Source of the DNA: Nonomuraea lactucae
GTDB taxonomy: Bacteria > Actinomycetota > Actinomycetes > Streptosporangiales > Streptosporangiaceae
DNA length: 55,209 bases
Assembly (NCBI RefSeq): GCF_003313395.1
Contig: NZ_QNFZ01000035.1
Location: 1-55,209 of the forward strand
Direction: 5' to 3'
Positions 35,362 through 43,821 of this stretch are shown in pieces. The notes beneath the pieces were generated by a model. It was not told the DNA's origin. It ran no database searches and saw only the letters and a list, made by a program, of their open reading frames with translations. Both the position numbers and the translations under genes were made by a program. The first letter of the stretch is position 1. Every line of letters starts with the position of its first letter.

Positions 35362-36165
35362 CTTTGGAGCTGGGGTCAGCTTCGGTTGCGACATGAGGTC
35401 GCACGTTTTGAGTGGTCACGCGAAAGGAGGCCCGGCAATGTCGGGACCGTGATCCAGGTCAGCGTCTGAGGCCTGTCCCTGCTCTGGCGTGCGTCGCGGG
35501 TAACCGCGGGGTGCGGAGCCCAGAGGAAAGCCCAAGGGTGCCCGTTCCGTCCGGGAGCCACAGGCAAGGGGAAGGCTGGAAGGGCGAACGACCGTGAATC
35601 CTTGCTGATACCTCGTCATGCCCACGCCGCGAGACGGGATGCTGATTACCGTTGCCCTCGGGGTACAGAGGACGCCGGGCCAACACGCTGGTGAGCGTGC
35701 GGCAGGTAACGCAGCGCAACGCTGGCCGCAAGACCGCGGGCATCGACCGGAAGTCGCCCTGACTTCTGAGGCCAGGGCCGAGACGGCGGTGCGGGTGCAT
35801 GCCTCGATCGGTTCCTGCAGACCGCACGCGGTCAAGCGGGTGCACATTCCGAAAGCCAGCAACCCCGCCAAGCTCCGCCCCCTCGGGATACCAGTGGTCA
35901 TGGACCGGTGCCATCAGGCACGGGTCCGCAACGCGCTGGAACCCGAGTGGGAAGCCCGGTTCGAACCTCGTTCCTATGGGTTCCGGCCGGGTCGGGGCTG
36001 CCAGGATGCGATCCAGTCCATCTTCCAGGCGACCAGCCAGAAGCTGGCGAAACGGATGTGGGTACTGGACGCGGACCTGGCGGCGGCGTTCGACCGTATC
36101 GATCATGCCCGGCTGCTGGAGTCCATCGGGACGTTCCCCGCCAGGGACATGATCCGGGATTGGCT
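35362..36165 (+). mobile_element. Group II intron remnant, 5' ribozyme part and truncated RT
   Basis: Sequence from 35362 is the plus-strand counterpart of the inverted copy at 29930-30153. It includes a short hairpin followed by TTTT (TGCGAC...GTCGCA near 35390), then a GC-rich structured leader of about 300 bp and a reverse-transcriptase frame. RT, maturase and ribozyme domains V-VI are cut off at about 36165. Insertion behind a terminator-like hairpin would suit class C introns, but that is speculative. Confidence 0.68.
35690..36165 (+). pseudogene. Group II intron reverse transcriptase, N-terminal fragment
   Basis: The frame shows RT signatures AVKRVHIPKASNPAKLRPLG, then RFEPRSYGFRPGRGCQDAIQ and WVLDADLAAAFDRIDHARLL (RT motifs 0-3). 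An earlier piece (VRQVTQRNAGRKTAGI) is in another frame, implying a frameshift near 35755. It stops after DMIRDWLG, before the YADD catalytic motif, and passes into unrelated DNA at GTTCACGAGTGTGG. It cannot be active. Confidence 0.8.
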
Positions 36166-36264
36166 GGGGCGTTCACGAGTGTGGGTGACCAGCGCCGATG
36201 ACGCCCTGGCGAAGATCACTTCCCGAGATGCATGTGATCGTTCCCCAGCTGAGCGCTCAAGGGT

Positions 36265-37032
36265 TCAGCGTGCTGCGTCGGGCATGCGGACCGTTATGTA
36301 TGGGTGTAGTTGTTCCAGCCACTCGCTGGTCAGCCTTGCTCCTGTGGTCTGGTCGATGACCGCGAGCATGGCGGCTCGCCAGTCGTAGTCCTCGTCGCGT
36401 TCCTCGAAGTCGACGAAGAAGTCTGTCATCGCCTGCAGTTCAGGCCATTGGCCGATGCCGGCATGGTGTTCCGGTCTCCCGGGGCCGAACGCGTCGATCG
36501 TCAAGACGAGCTCGCCTCCGGCCGCGAAGCTCAGCCGGTTGTGGGCGTTGACGTTCCACCAGGCGCTGTAGGCCCGGGCCCCCTGGCTGAGCCGCCGGAG
36601 CACGGCGGGGGTTGATCCGAGGTAGTCGCCCTCCACGAGCATGGCGGCGGATCCGCACCAATCGACGAACACGGGATTGTCGATGTCGTAAGGGAGCCCG
36701 AGGGCGTCGGGCAGTGCCGGCTCATGAAGCTGGTGCGGCGCATCCCCGCTGAGCCGGGCGGCGAGCTGGTTCAGGGCGAACGTTTGTCCATTGTCTGCGA
36801 CCACGACGGTCCAGCACATGGCCATGTCGAGCCATGGCTGGGTGGAGCGGAGTTGCCGGTAGTGCTCGCGCAGGTCGGCAGTCGGCGGCTGTCCGCTGTT
36901 CACGCATCGCTCCGTTGCCTGTCGGAACGGATCTTGGAAATCCTCGCAGAGACGGCGTAGGACTGGTTGATCGTCGGTGCCGTTGCTGAGGTTCTGAAGG
37001 GATCTTGCAGTCTTTGGGGTCAGCGATGCCAT
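36265..37032 (-). CDS. DUF6461 domain protein
   Basis: The central and C-terminal part (MCWTVVVADNGQTFALNQLA, then GSAAMLVEGDYLGSTPAVLR and RLSFAAGGELVLTIDAFGP) matches DUF6461, a large actinobacterial family of unknown function. Up to 255 residues are open, but the first 60 or so are poorly family-like, so the true start may be internal. The gene lies inside a module present twice in the window (degraded at 24714-25190). The module borders the truncated intron on one side and a coiled-coil gene on the other. Confidence 0.7.
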   Translation of the reverse strand: MASLTPKTARSLQNLSNGTDDQPVLRRLCEDFQDPFRQATERCVNSGQPPTADLREHYRQLRSTQPWLDMAMCWTVVVADNGQTFALNQLAARLSGDAPHQLHEPALPDALGLPYDIDNPVFVDWCGSAAMLVEGDYLGSTPAVLRRLSQGARAYSAWWNVNAHNRLSFAAGGELVLTIDAFGPGRPEHHAGIGQWPELQAMTDFFVDFEERDEDYDWRAAMLAVIDQTTGARLTSEWLEQLHPYITVRMPDAAR

Positions 37033-37109
37033 CGCCGCCTACAGTGTGGAGTTGCAGCCATGCGGTGAGTGATGGCCGTGGTCCGGGGACTGCCGTGAGG
37101 GAGGCGACG

Positions 37110-37640
37110 GTGACGTCGCTGCTGACGAAGCTGGACCTGGCCGAGGAGGCCGCGCGACAGCAATGCGCTGAGCTGTCCAGGCAGATGGAGGAGCTGCAGG
37201 AGCGGTTGGCCGTGGCGCAGCGGCACCTGGAACGACTGTCCATCACGCGCGAGGAACTGACCGCGCTGGAGGCGGACGACGAGCCGGCCGACGCGGGACT
37301 CGGCGAGGCCGCCGACGCCCATCCTCATGGTGGTGCGGGCCACCTCGCCCCGGGAACCGGCAGGCACGCCGAGGTCCCCCAGGAGCGTCCGGCCCTGCGG
37401 GGGGTTGCGCAAGGACGCGGCGGTGTTGCTGGCCAGCTCTGATGAGCCGCTGCGGGCGCGGGATGTGGTGCGGGCGCTGGGTCAGCAGGATGTCCGCGGC
37501 CAGGTGGAGGGGATGCGCGCGGCTCAAGCGGCTGGTGGTCGATGGCTGGCTGGTCGAGCGCGAGCAGGGCTTGTTCGCGATCGCGTCCGAGGTGAACGGG
37601 TTCGCCGGCGAAGGGAGCGCCGCCACGAGCTGAGTACGGC
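37110..37640 (+). pseudogene. Coiled-coil/winged-helix protein, frameshifted
   Basis: From GTG 37110 the frame encodes a charged coiled coil (LDLAEEAARQQCAELSRQME, then ELQERLAVAQRHLERLSITR). The C-terminal half is found in other frames: LASSDEPLRARDVVRALGQQ, then LKRLVVDGWLVEREQGLFAI, a winged-helix-like domain. At least two frameshifts lie between 37270 and 37520. Intact relatives are common small neighbours of actinobacterial transposase genes, function unknown (family recall). Confidence 0.62.
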
Positions 37641-37889
37641 GTGCCGGTCTGCCTGCCGGATCAAACAGTGGTGCCGCCGAGTTGCAGCTCTACGGCACCG
37701 GGTTGCGTGAACACCCAGAAGACCTAACTCTTTGAAGGCTCGCGCTTTCCGAGCGTAACGCGATAGGTGATCGCTTGGAGGCTGTCGAGCCAAATGACGG
37801 CCGCTTCTGCCCAGATGTCCGGGTTTTCGGGGCGGCGGAGGGAAGGCTCGACCATGCCGTCGATGTCATCACGGCGTTCGGCGCCGTCA

Positions 37890-38195
37890 TCAGGGCGCCG
37901 AAGCGTTGTCCGGCCACAGCCGGGCAGCCAGAGCGGTCTCCAGCAGGGCGATGGTGGCCACGTCCGGCCAGGATCGCCCGGCCAGCAGGTCGGCGATGGA
38001 CTGCCGGTTGACGCCGGAGGCGGTGGCCAGGCCGAGCAGGCTCAGGCGGCGTTCGGCCAGGATGCCGGCCAGGGCGGCGGCGATGGCCTGGACGACGGCG
38101 GCAGCCGGATGGCGGGCCAGGTCCGCGTGGGGCCAGGCCTGCGGGTCCTCGGCCAGGTCCCGGGGGGCGGCCGAGCGCGCACGTCCTCCGACCAT
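37890..38195 (-). CDS. Small XRE-type helix-turn-helix protein
   Basis: The 101-residue protein starts at ATG 38195 behind AAAGGAGTG. It carries an HTH near residues 55-80 (LSLLGLATASGVNRQSIADL, then LAGRSWPDVATIALLE). It diverges from a tyrosine-recombinase-like gene with only about 70 bp between the starts, so it likely regulates both. The 250 bp to its left (37640-37889) hold no gene I recognise. Confidence 0.78.
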   Translation of the reverse strand: MVGGRARSAAPRDLAEDPQAWPHADLARHPAAAVVQAIAAALAGILAERRLSLLGLATASGVNRQSIADLLAGRSWPDVATIALLETALAARLWPDNASAP

Positions 38196-38267
38196 GGCAA
38201 AACACTCCTTTCGGTGGATGTCGTCGCGCTCCGTAACGGCTGCTTGTCCTGCCACTACGGATGGGGT

Positions 38268-38967
38268 GTGACCCTCGATCCCGCGACCTCGGAGAAGATC
38301 ACCGGCTACCGGCCGCAGAAAGCTCCGCCGGAGTGGGACCACATCTGCGGGCATGTGCGGATGCTGGTCGCCGCCAGCGCTGACCGTTCGCCCTACCGGG
38401 TGGAGCGGCTGCTCACCGCGACCACCCGGCTGGCCGTGTGGTGTCACCGCTCCGGCCTGCCGGATGACCCGGAAGTGTGGTTGCGGCATGAGACGATCGA
38501 CGCGTTCATCCTGACCGGCTGCACCGACCTGGCCCCGAGTTCGGCGCAGACCTACCGCAGCTGGCTGCGGCACATGCGCGCCATGCGCGCCATGCTGGCC
38601 TGGCTGGAACGCGGCGAACAGGCGCCGCCGCCGATGACAGCGCCCAAGACGGTCAGCCCGCCGTACTCGCCGGCGCAGCTCGGACAGTTGCGCGGCTGGG
38701 CCGAACGCCTGCCCGGCCAGGCCAGAGGCGACGCGCTGGCGTTGATGGCGCTCGCCTTCGGCTGCGGCCTGACCTCCGGGGAGGTGGCCGCCGTCCGCAC
38801 CGGGCATCTGCGCCGCCTGGACTCCGGCGCGATCGTGGTCACCGTCTCCGACACCGAGCGGTTGATTGTCTGCCGCGCCGCCTGGGAGGACGTCCTGGCC
38901 CGCGCCGCCGACCAGCCGGGCGACCGGTTCGTGTTCCGGCCCGGGCGCGCCGCCCGGCACGCCAAGA
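38268..38967 (+). pseudogene. Tyrosine-recombinase-like protein, 3'-truncated
   Basis: From GTG 38268 the frame encodes about 230 residues like the integrase-related proteins that often pair with small XRE proteins in actinobacteria: EKITGYRPQKAPPEWDHICG, then LALMALAFGCGLTSGEVAAV and DRFVFRPGRAARHA. The position of the first catalytic Arg (normally GLRxxEL) is Thr (GLTSGEV), as I recall for this group, so it may never have been a working recombinase. At about 38967 it is cut and joined to the integrase pseudogene; the fused frame runs to 39098. Confidence 0.66.
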
Positions 38968-38969
38968 GT

Positions 38970-40129
38970 ACGAAGCGACCATCTACCCCGAAGGAGACGG
39001 CTACACCGGAGCTATCTCCCTCGGGTTCGGCCCCGACGGCAAGCGCCAGCGCCTCAAGCGCAAGGCCAAGACCAAGACAGCTGTCAAGGACAAGCTGATC
39101 AAGGCCGTCAAAGACCTTGAGGCAGGCATCACCGCATCGGAGAACTACACCGTGCGCGATGCCGTCAACGACTGGCTCAGCAAGGGTCTCAAGGGCCGAT
39201 CCGAGAACACCGTCACCAAGCTGCGTATCCTCGCCGAGACACACGTCATACCGGCGCTGGGGAAGATCAAGCTCCAGCAGCTACGCGCCGATCACGTGGA
39301 TGACTGGCTTGACACGCTCGCGAGCAAGCTGGCCACCACCACCCTGCGGAGATTCACAGCATCCCGAAGAGGGCCATCCGGCAAGCTCAGGCACGTGACC
39401 TGGTGCTCAGAAATGTTGCCGAGCTGGTCACCACGCCCAGGGGCACGGACGGACGACCGAGCAAAGCGCTCACCCGGCAACAGGCAGAGGCGGTACTAAA
39501 TAAAGACCGCCCAGTCTTCCGAACTCCATGCCTACGTGGTCGTCAGCCTCACCACCGGCATTCGCACCGAGGAAGCCCGCGCGCTGCGCTGGGATCACGT
39601 CGTCGCCTGGATACCGAACCTCAAGCAGTGGCGACCAGTCACCGAGATGGGGTTCAAGCACAAGAAGTTCGCCATCTACGTATGGCGCGCCGACCGAGAA
39701 GGAGGTGACACCAAGACCCGCAAGTCAAGGCGCACGCTGGAACTGCCCAAGCTGGCGGCTCAGGCCCTCCGACAGCACCACGTACGCCAAGCCACACAGA
39801 AGCTCAAAGCAGGCGAGGCGTGGCAAGATCACAACCTGGTGTTCTGTACGAACGTCGGCACCCAACTAGACGCGTCGAACGTGCGACGGGCATTCCGCAA
39901 GATCACCAAAGAAGCGGGAATCGGAACCGCCTGGAGTCCCCGCGAACTGCGTCACTCGTTCGTCTCCATCACGAGTGACCAGGGCGTACCCATCGTGACC
40001 ATCGCCGATCTCGTCGGGCACGCGGGCACCAGCGTCACAGAAGCGGTCTACCGGCACCAGCTCAGACCGGTGATCACCAAGGGGGCCCAGACCATGAACA
40101 CCATCTTCGGCGACAGCCGACACGGGTAG
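38970..40129 (+). pseudogene. Tyrosine integrase of an earlier AICE, broken
   Basis: This is the same integrase type as the intact gene at 53671. It starts within the N-terminal domain (EATIYPEGDGYTGAISLGFG) and contains the SAM-like core-binding domain (NTVTKLRILAETHVIPALG). It changes frame near 39355 and again near 39505, and ends with the catalytic domain: TTGIRTEEARALRW, RELRHSFVSI, LVGHAGTSVTEAVYRH (R-H-R-H-Y all present). The first 20 or so codons were lost in the junction with the upstream recombinase-like gene. It abuts the left att copy exactly as the intact integrase abuts the right one. Confidence 0.88.
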
Positions 40130-40186
40130 AGAGTCCGACTGAGATGGCTCCCCGATTGGCTCCCATCGACTTCCAGACATGAAAAA

Positions 40187-40213
40187 AGGGTTCCGGATCA
40201 ACTCCGAAACCCT
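40187..40213 (+). terminator. Hairpin after the integrase pseudogene
   Basis: AGGGTTCCGGA...TCCGAAACCCT forms an imperfect 10-11-bp stem between the integrase stop and the att repeat, mirroring the hairpin at 54884-54916 after the intact integrase. Confidence 0.6.
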
Positions 40214-40231
40214 GTCCCACTGCATCTTCCT

Positions 40232-40275
40232 GGTGGAGATGAGGGGATTCGAACCCCTGACCCCTTCGATGCGAA
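40232..40275. repeat. attL: 44-bp copy of the tRNA-Ala 3' half
   Basis: These 44 bp are identical to 54923-54966 and correspond, on the minus strand, to the anticodon loop through the discriminator base of tRNA-Ala plus two flanking bases. Beyond 40275 identity stops abruptly. The 5' half of the tRNA is absent, so this copy is not a functional tRNA. It is the shared junction between the older integrase remnant (left) and the intact element (right). Confidence 0.9.
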
Positions 40276-40372
40276 GCATTCGAGTTGATTGCTAGACCTT
40301 GAGTTGTGCCTGGTCAACCTGCCTGATCGTGTGCATCGTAGTGCACGGATGGGTCGTCGCGGGCGCCTTTGA

Positions 40373-40393
40373 TGTCACTCAGTTTGTCACTCA
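40373..40393 (+). repeat. Left arm-type integrase site: two TGTCACTCA copies
   Basis: TGTCACTCA occurs twice with 12-bp periodicity, about 100 bp inside attL. The same 21-bp block recurs at 54854-54874, inside attR, in the same orientation. Position and pairing suit arm-type binding sites for the integrase. Confidence 0.6.
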
Positions 40394-40493
40394 CTCCCGC
40401 GATTGCACTTGAACCAGGGATCACGCGGTGTCGATCAGCTCGCGGAAAATTTGGCAGGAGATCAGGCCAATAAGCCGGGTTCTGATTCATCCT

Positions 40494-41519
40494 CTAGATT
40501 GCTCCCGCGCTACGCGCCTTCCGCTTTCTTCGAGCTATCGCTTCTCGAATGTAATGAAGTAGTATTAGCTTATATCCGAGCGAGGGAACGATAACTCCAA
40601 CCCAGAGCCAGATGTTTCCCCAGATTATGTCGACTTCATCCTTGCCTCCTCGCGCAAGGAATGGGTTTATGTAGAAGGTGCCGATAATTAGGGCGAAGGC
40701 GTAACCCGTAAATCTGGGCATACGCTTGGCCTTGAACTCAAAGAACATCACCAAGGCCAGGATATATGTAAATAGATAAATGTTTCCAACCCATATCAAT
40801 GGGTCTGCTTCCGAGTAGGCTTGCACAAACCGAACCTGGTGCGGCCATTCGAAGGCCATAATCATGCCAAGGGCCATGAGGAAGGCATACTTGTGAGCTC
40901 GCCGGGTGATATAACGTAAGACCTTCTCATGCTTGAGCGCAAAATCGGCGAGAGGCTCAAACAAAGGGTTAGGGTCGTCGACGTCGCGCGGGTTAGCACC
41001 GATACTTGCATGCCGTGCTCTTCTAGCACTTTCTATAATCTCGGCCGCAGACGACCGGCGGACCCTCATTCCCTCTACGTCAATGAACACCTCTATTTCG
41101 GCGATTACGCCTCGAAGCGTAGAATCACTAAGTATGTTCTCCTTTGGAATTGGGATCCAACTTATTGTGCCGCCGTACTCCTTGAGCACCTTGGTTAAAT
41201 TGACCCAGAAAAGCTCTTTTGAGCCACGATCATAAACCACACCTATAACAGGTATACGACTTAGTCCCCAATCTTGCGCATGATCCCCTACAGGAATTGC
41301 ATAACCGTCCGCTCGCCTGTATTTTGCGCCACTCTTAACTTGTACAGCTATTACATGACCCGTCCTCCGACCATTTCGAGTAAACATCACATAGAGATCC
41401 TCGCCGTGATCAACTCCGCCATCAATCTCTTGCACGAGGTGGTCGTTATCTTCGAGGAAGGTGCGCAGCGCGTTAACTCCCGCACGCTCAACACGTCGGG
41501 TTTTCCTGATTCGTGCCAC
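40494..41519 (-). CDS. DUF4365 nuclease-like protein with four C-terminal membrane helices
   Basis: The first 170 residues match DUF4365, a PD-(D/E)XK-type fold: GGVDHGEDLYVMF (Asp41 candidate), then VIAVQVKSGAKY (Gln60-x-Lys62) and HAQDWGLSRIPVIGVVYD. After a charged linker come four hydrophobic helices (about 208-228, 240-262, 273-292, 299-325; e.g. FLMALGMIMAF, LFTYILALVMFFEF). The gene is strikingly lower in GC than the rest of the element. It occupies a cargo slot next to attL and is transcribed towards it. A membrane-tethered nuclease suggests an abortive-infection or plasmid-exclusion role, but no function is proven. Confidence 0.75.
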   Translation of the reverse strand: MARIRKTRRVERAGVNALRTFLEDNDHLVQEIDGGVDHGEDLYVMFTRNGRRTGHVIAVQVKSGAKYRRADGYAIPVGDHAQDWGLSRIPVIGVVYDRGSKELFWVNLTKVLKEYGGTISWIPIPKENILSDSTLRGVIAEIEVFIDVEGMRVRRSSAAEIIESARRARHASIGANPRDVDDPNPLFEPLADFALKHEKVLRYITRRAHKYAFLMALGMIMAFEWPHQVRFVQAYSEADPLIWVGNIYLFTYILALVMFFEFKAKRMPRFTGYAFALIIGTFYINPFLARGGKDEVDIIWGNIWLWVGVIVPSLGYKLILLHYIREAIARRKRKARSAGAI

Positions 41520-41600
41520 GCAATCCCTCCTAGGAGGTCACTCAGCACAGCTGATCATATTTGTACACACCGACAGTTCTCCTTACTCTGCCACCTACTT

Positions 41601-41756
41601 GCCTGCCCGTCTGCCGTCGTCCCACCCGAAGGGGTAGCGGGCCAGCCGCGGGGCTGCCCTGGCCGCGCGCCCGGTGCCAGGGCCCGTGATGGAGCGGAGG
41701 CGGCCCCGCGGCTGGTCTGCTAGGGCTTGCCCTGGGACGGCGGCAGACGGGCAGGC
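41601..41756. repeat. 156-bp hyphenated palindrome (giant stem-loop)
   Basis: Bases 41601-41624 are the reverse complement of 41733-41756 at 23 of 24 positions. Inside, CCAGCCGCGGGGC (41642-41654) pairs perfectly with 41703-41715, and CCCTGG...CCAGGG near 41657-41682 forms a further stem. It fills the 447-bp gap between the DUF4365 gene and the SANT-like gene, where no coding sequence is seen. Candidates are a replication or transfer site, a structured RNA or a MITE. Confidence 0.75.
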
Positions 41757-41966
41757 TTCCGCCGCAACCTCAACGCCTCGGAACGATCTTGGCCTGCCCG
41801 GAGCCGGAGCGCCCCCGCCGGAGGCATGCGGTAACGCCCGCCGGCGCCTGGGCACGCGTGCGCTTAGCGAGCTCAACCCCGTGACCCGAGTTGTGCGCCG
41901 CGCGGTCCGGGCGCGAAAGTCTGGCGGGAGTCGTCCCGGACCGCGCCAGCCCAGGTCTCTGGCACC

Positions 41967-42386
41967 TCAGCTCTCGTCGTTGTCGGCGTAGTTCAGGGCT
42001 TCGTCGGTCGGTTCGATGCGGGGTTCGTCGTATCCGAGTTTGCGCAGCCGTGAGCGGATGGCACCGGACTGCCGTTGGAGCTGCTTGGCGATGGCGGCGG
42101 GTTTGGAGCCCGATGTGTAGAGATCTATGAGCTGTTGTTCTTCGTCGGGGGTCCATGGTTCGTAGGCGCGGGGATGTTTCTGGCGGAGTTGCTCCAGTGT
42201 TGGGCCTTTGCCGACCAACTCGATATCTCTGATCATGGCGATGGCTAACTCCGCCTGGACCTCGCCGTTGTGGAGAAGGTTGATTCGGTCCCCGTTGAAC
42301 ACGATTCGGTCGATCTCCATGGTGATGTCGGAGACTTCCTCGTGGCCGTCTGCGATGAACGCAGCGATCTTGATCTTTAGGGGCAT
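41967..42386 (-). CDS. SANT/GcrA-like DNA-binding protein
   Basis: The 139-residue protein starts at ATG 42386. The N-terminal half is beta-rich (KIKIAAFIADGHEEVSDITM). The C-terminal half has a Myb/SANT-type helical motif, YEPWTPDEEQQLIDLYTSGS, then AAIAKQLQRQSGAIRSRLRK, as in GcrA-like and other genome-scanning regulators. It is the leftmost gene beside the large palindrome, which could be its target (inference). The 240 bp upstream to 42632 hold no clear gene. Confidence 0.72.
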   Translation of the reverse strand: MPLKIKIAAFIADGHEEVSDITMEIDRIVFNGDRINLLHNGEVQAELAIAMIRDIELVGKGPTLEQLRQKHPRAYEPWTPDEEQQLIDLYTSGSKPAAIAKQLQRQSGAIRSRLRKLGYDEPRIEPTDEALNYADNDES

Positions 42387-42632
42387 ACGTCCATCTTTCG
42401 TGATCAATCCAGGCTCGGCCAGTGGTCTGGTTGTCGTGGATTGCTTGCGCGTCTCTCTTGCGGCCCGATCTGCTGGGTTGTCGGGCGAGCCGACGCGGGG
42501 CGCGGTGACGCGGCTGAGGTGCTGGGACCCCCAGTCCCAGCACCTCATGCTCTCCCCCAGGTCGGCCGCCCGAGCGGCCCGCTTTCGGGCCGCTTTAAGT
42601 ATGAGAAGAAAGTTCTCACAGGCCACAGTGGT

Positions 42633-43091
42633 CTAACTGCTCTCAGGCATACCCACGGAGCGGGCCATATCGGCAAGGTCGCTTAGTTCGGTGACCTCGA
42701 CGCCGTGAGCTTGGAGCAGCTCGACTCCTTGGCAATCGGCCACGAACAGACTGGGTTCTCGCCATGCGATCACGACGCGAGGAATACCGGCCCTCAGAAT
42801 GAGGTCTGTGCAGCTCGTTGGTCGCGACTTTCGGGTTGAGCAGGGTTCCAGGCTGCTGTAGAGCGTCGCATGACAGAGAGAGAGCGGATCGGCCCTGGAA
42901 AGGGCGGATTCCTCGGCATGGACATGCACGTCAGTGTCGCGTGAGTACCCGCTGGCTATCTCCCGGCCATGCTGGTCCACGATGATCGCCCCAACTGAGA
43001 AGGCTGTGGAAGACGACGGGCACTGCTTCGCGAGTTCGATTGCTTTGACAAGCCAGTGATGGTCGGTGTCACTCGCTTCGGATGGGTTCAT
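42633..43091 (-). CDS. RibD-type pyrimidine deaminase domain protein
   Basis: The 152-residue zinc deaminase has the catalytic HAE at residues 58-60 (VHVHAEESAL) and the zinc cysteines in EPCSTRKSRPTSC (Cys84, Cys94). This is the spacing and context of the RibD/RibG deaminase half rather than dCMP deaminase. Its start overlaps the 3' end of the reductase gene by 4 bp (ATGA), so the two are coupled and together recreate a split RibD. As element cargo it could modify a pterin, flavin or nucleotide; the product is unknown. Confidence 0.82.
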   Translation of the reverse strand: MNPSEASDTDHHWLVKAIELAKQCPSSSTAFSVGAIIVDQHGREIASGYSRDTDVHVHAEESALSRADPLSLCHATLYSSLEPCSTRKSRPTSCTDLILRAGIPRVVIAWREPSLFVADCQGVELLQAHGVEVTELSDLADMARSVGMPESS

Positions 43092-43783
43092 GAGGTCAAA
43101 TCCCCGGAGGTCTCTTTGGGCAGGTAGCGGACCAAGACGACATCGCCAATCGTCTGGACTTCGGCGACCTTCATCCGGTGAGCTGTTCCTCCTGGAAATG
43201 AGCCGTCGTGAACGAACCTCGGAGCTGTCGAGTCACCCACGAAAATCGGCGCGATAGCGAGATGAATTTCGTCGGCCAGTCCCTGAGTGAGGAACTGCGT
43301 GTGGATGGTGCTGCCGCCCTCGACCATGAGACGGCGCACTCCTCGTGCCCCCAGATCATCAAGCATCACGGACAAATCAAGTGCTATGCCGGTGCCGACA
43401 ACATCGGACAATGAGCCCAAAGTCTCCCGAATCTTCTGGACGACTGAGTCCGGGCAGTAGACGACCTTCTTGTCGCCGTGGTGCCAGAACTTCAGGTCAG
43501 GGTCCAAATCTCCGCTTCCGGTGACGGTGACCTTAAGCGGATAGGCAGGGAGCCCTTGGGCTTCTCGGTGGGCTCTGCGCTCCTCGGAGTTGACCAAGAG
43601 CCGGGGGTTGTCTTTGCGCATGGTGGTCGCGCCGATCATGATGGCGTCACTCTCGGCGCGGACCTGGTCGACTCGGTCGAAGTCAGCGGCGTTGGACAGC
43701 AGCAGCCGTTCAGGGGTGGTGTCGTCGATGTAGCCATCGACCGACATGGCGACGCTCAGCAGGACGTACGGACGCTGGGGCAT
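43088..43783 (-). CDS. RibD C-terminal/dihydrofolate reductase-like reductase
   Basis: From ATG 43783 (AAGGA upstream; a TTG three codons earlier is too close to it) the protein has 231 residues. It shows the RibD_C pattern: RPYVLLSVAMSVDGYIDD, DAIMIGATTMRKDNPRLLV and RRLMVEGGSTIHTQFLTQGL, then ADEIHLAIAPIFVG. It would reduce a ribosylated pyrimidine or pterin with NADPH. It is translationally coupled to the deaminase downstream. Both lie just downstream of the element's regulator gene. Confidence 0.85.
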   Translation of the reverse strand: MPQRPYVLLSVAMSVDGYIDDTTPERLLLSNAADFDRVDQVRAESDAIMIGATTMRKDNPRLLVNSEERRAHREAQGLPAYPLKVTVTGSGDLDPDLKFWHHGDKKVVYCPDSVVQKIRETLGSLSDVVGTGIALDLSVMLDDLGARGVRRLMVEGGSTIHTQFLTQGLADEIHLAIAPIFVGDSTAPRFVHDGSFPGGTAHRMKVAEVQTIGDVVLVRYLPKETSGDLTS

Positions 43784-43794
43784 GGCGGACAATC

Positions 43795-43821
43795 CTTAGA
43801 TCGACTTTTCTCGATCCTAAG
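43795..43821. promoter_or_regulatory. Near-perfect palindrome before the RibD-like pair
   Basis: CTTAGATCGA at 43795-43804 faces TCGATCCTAAG at 43811-43821, an inverted repeat with one bulged base. It spans the stop of the XRE/TPR gene and lies 12 bp upstream of the reductase start. It could be an operator or an attenuating hairpin. Confidence 0.45.

Noticed and set aside
40232-40306. A second tRNA gene at the left att site
   Set aside because: Only the 3' half matches. After 40275 the sequence cannot form the D-arm or the acceptor 5' strand.
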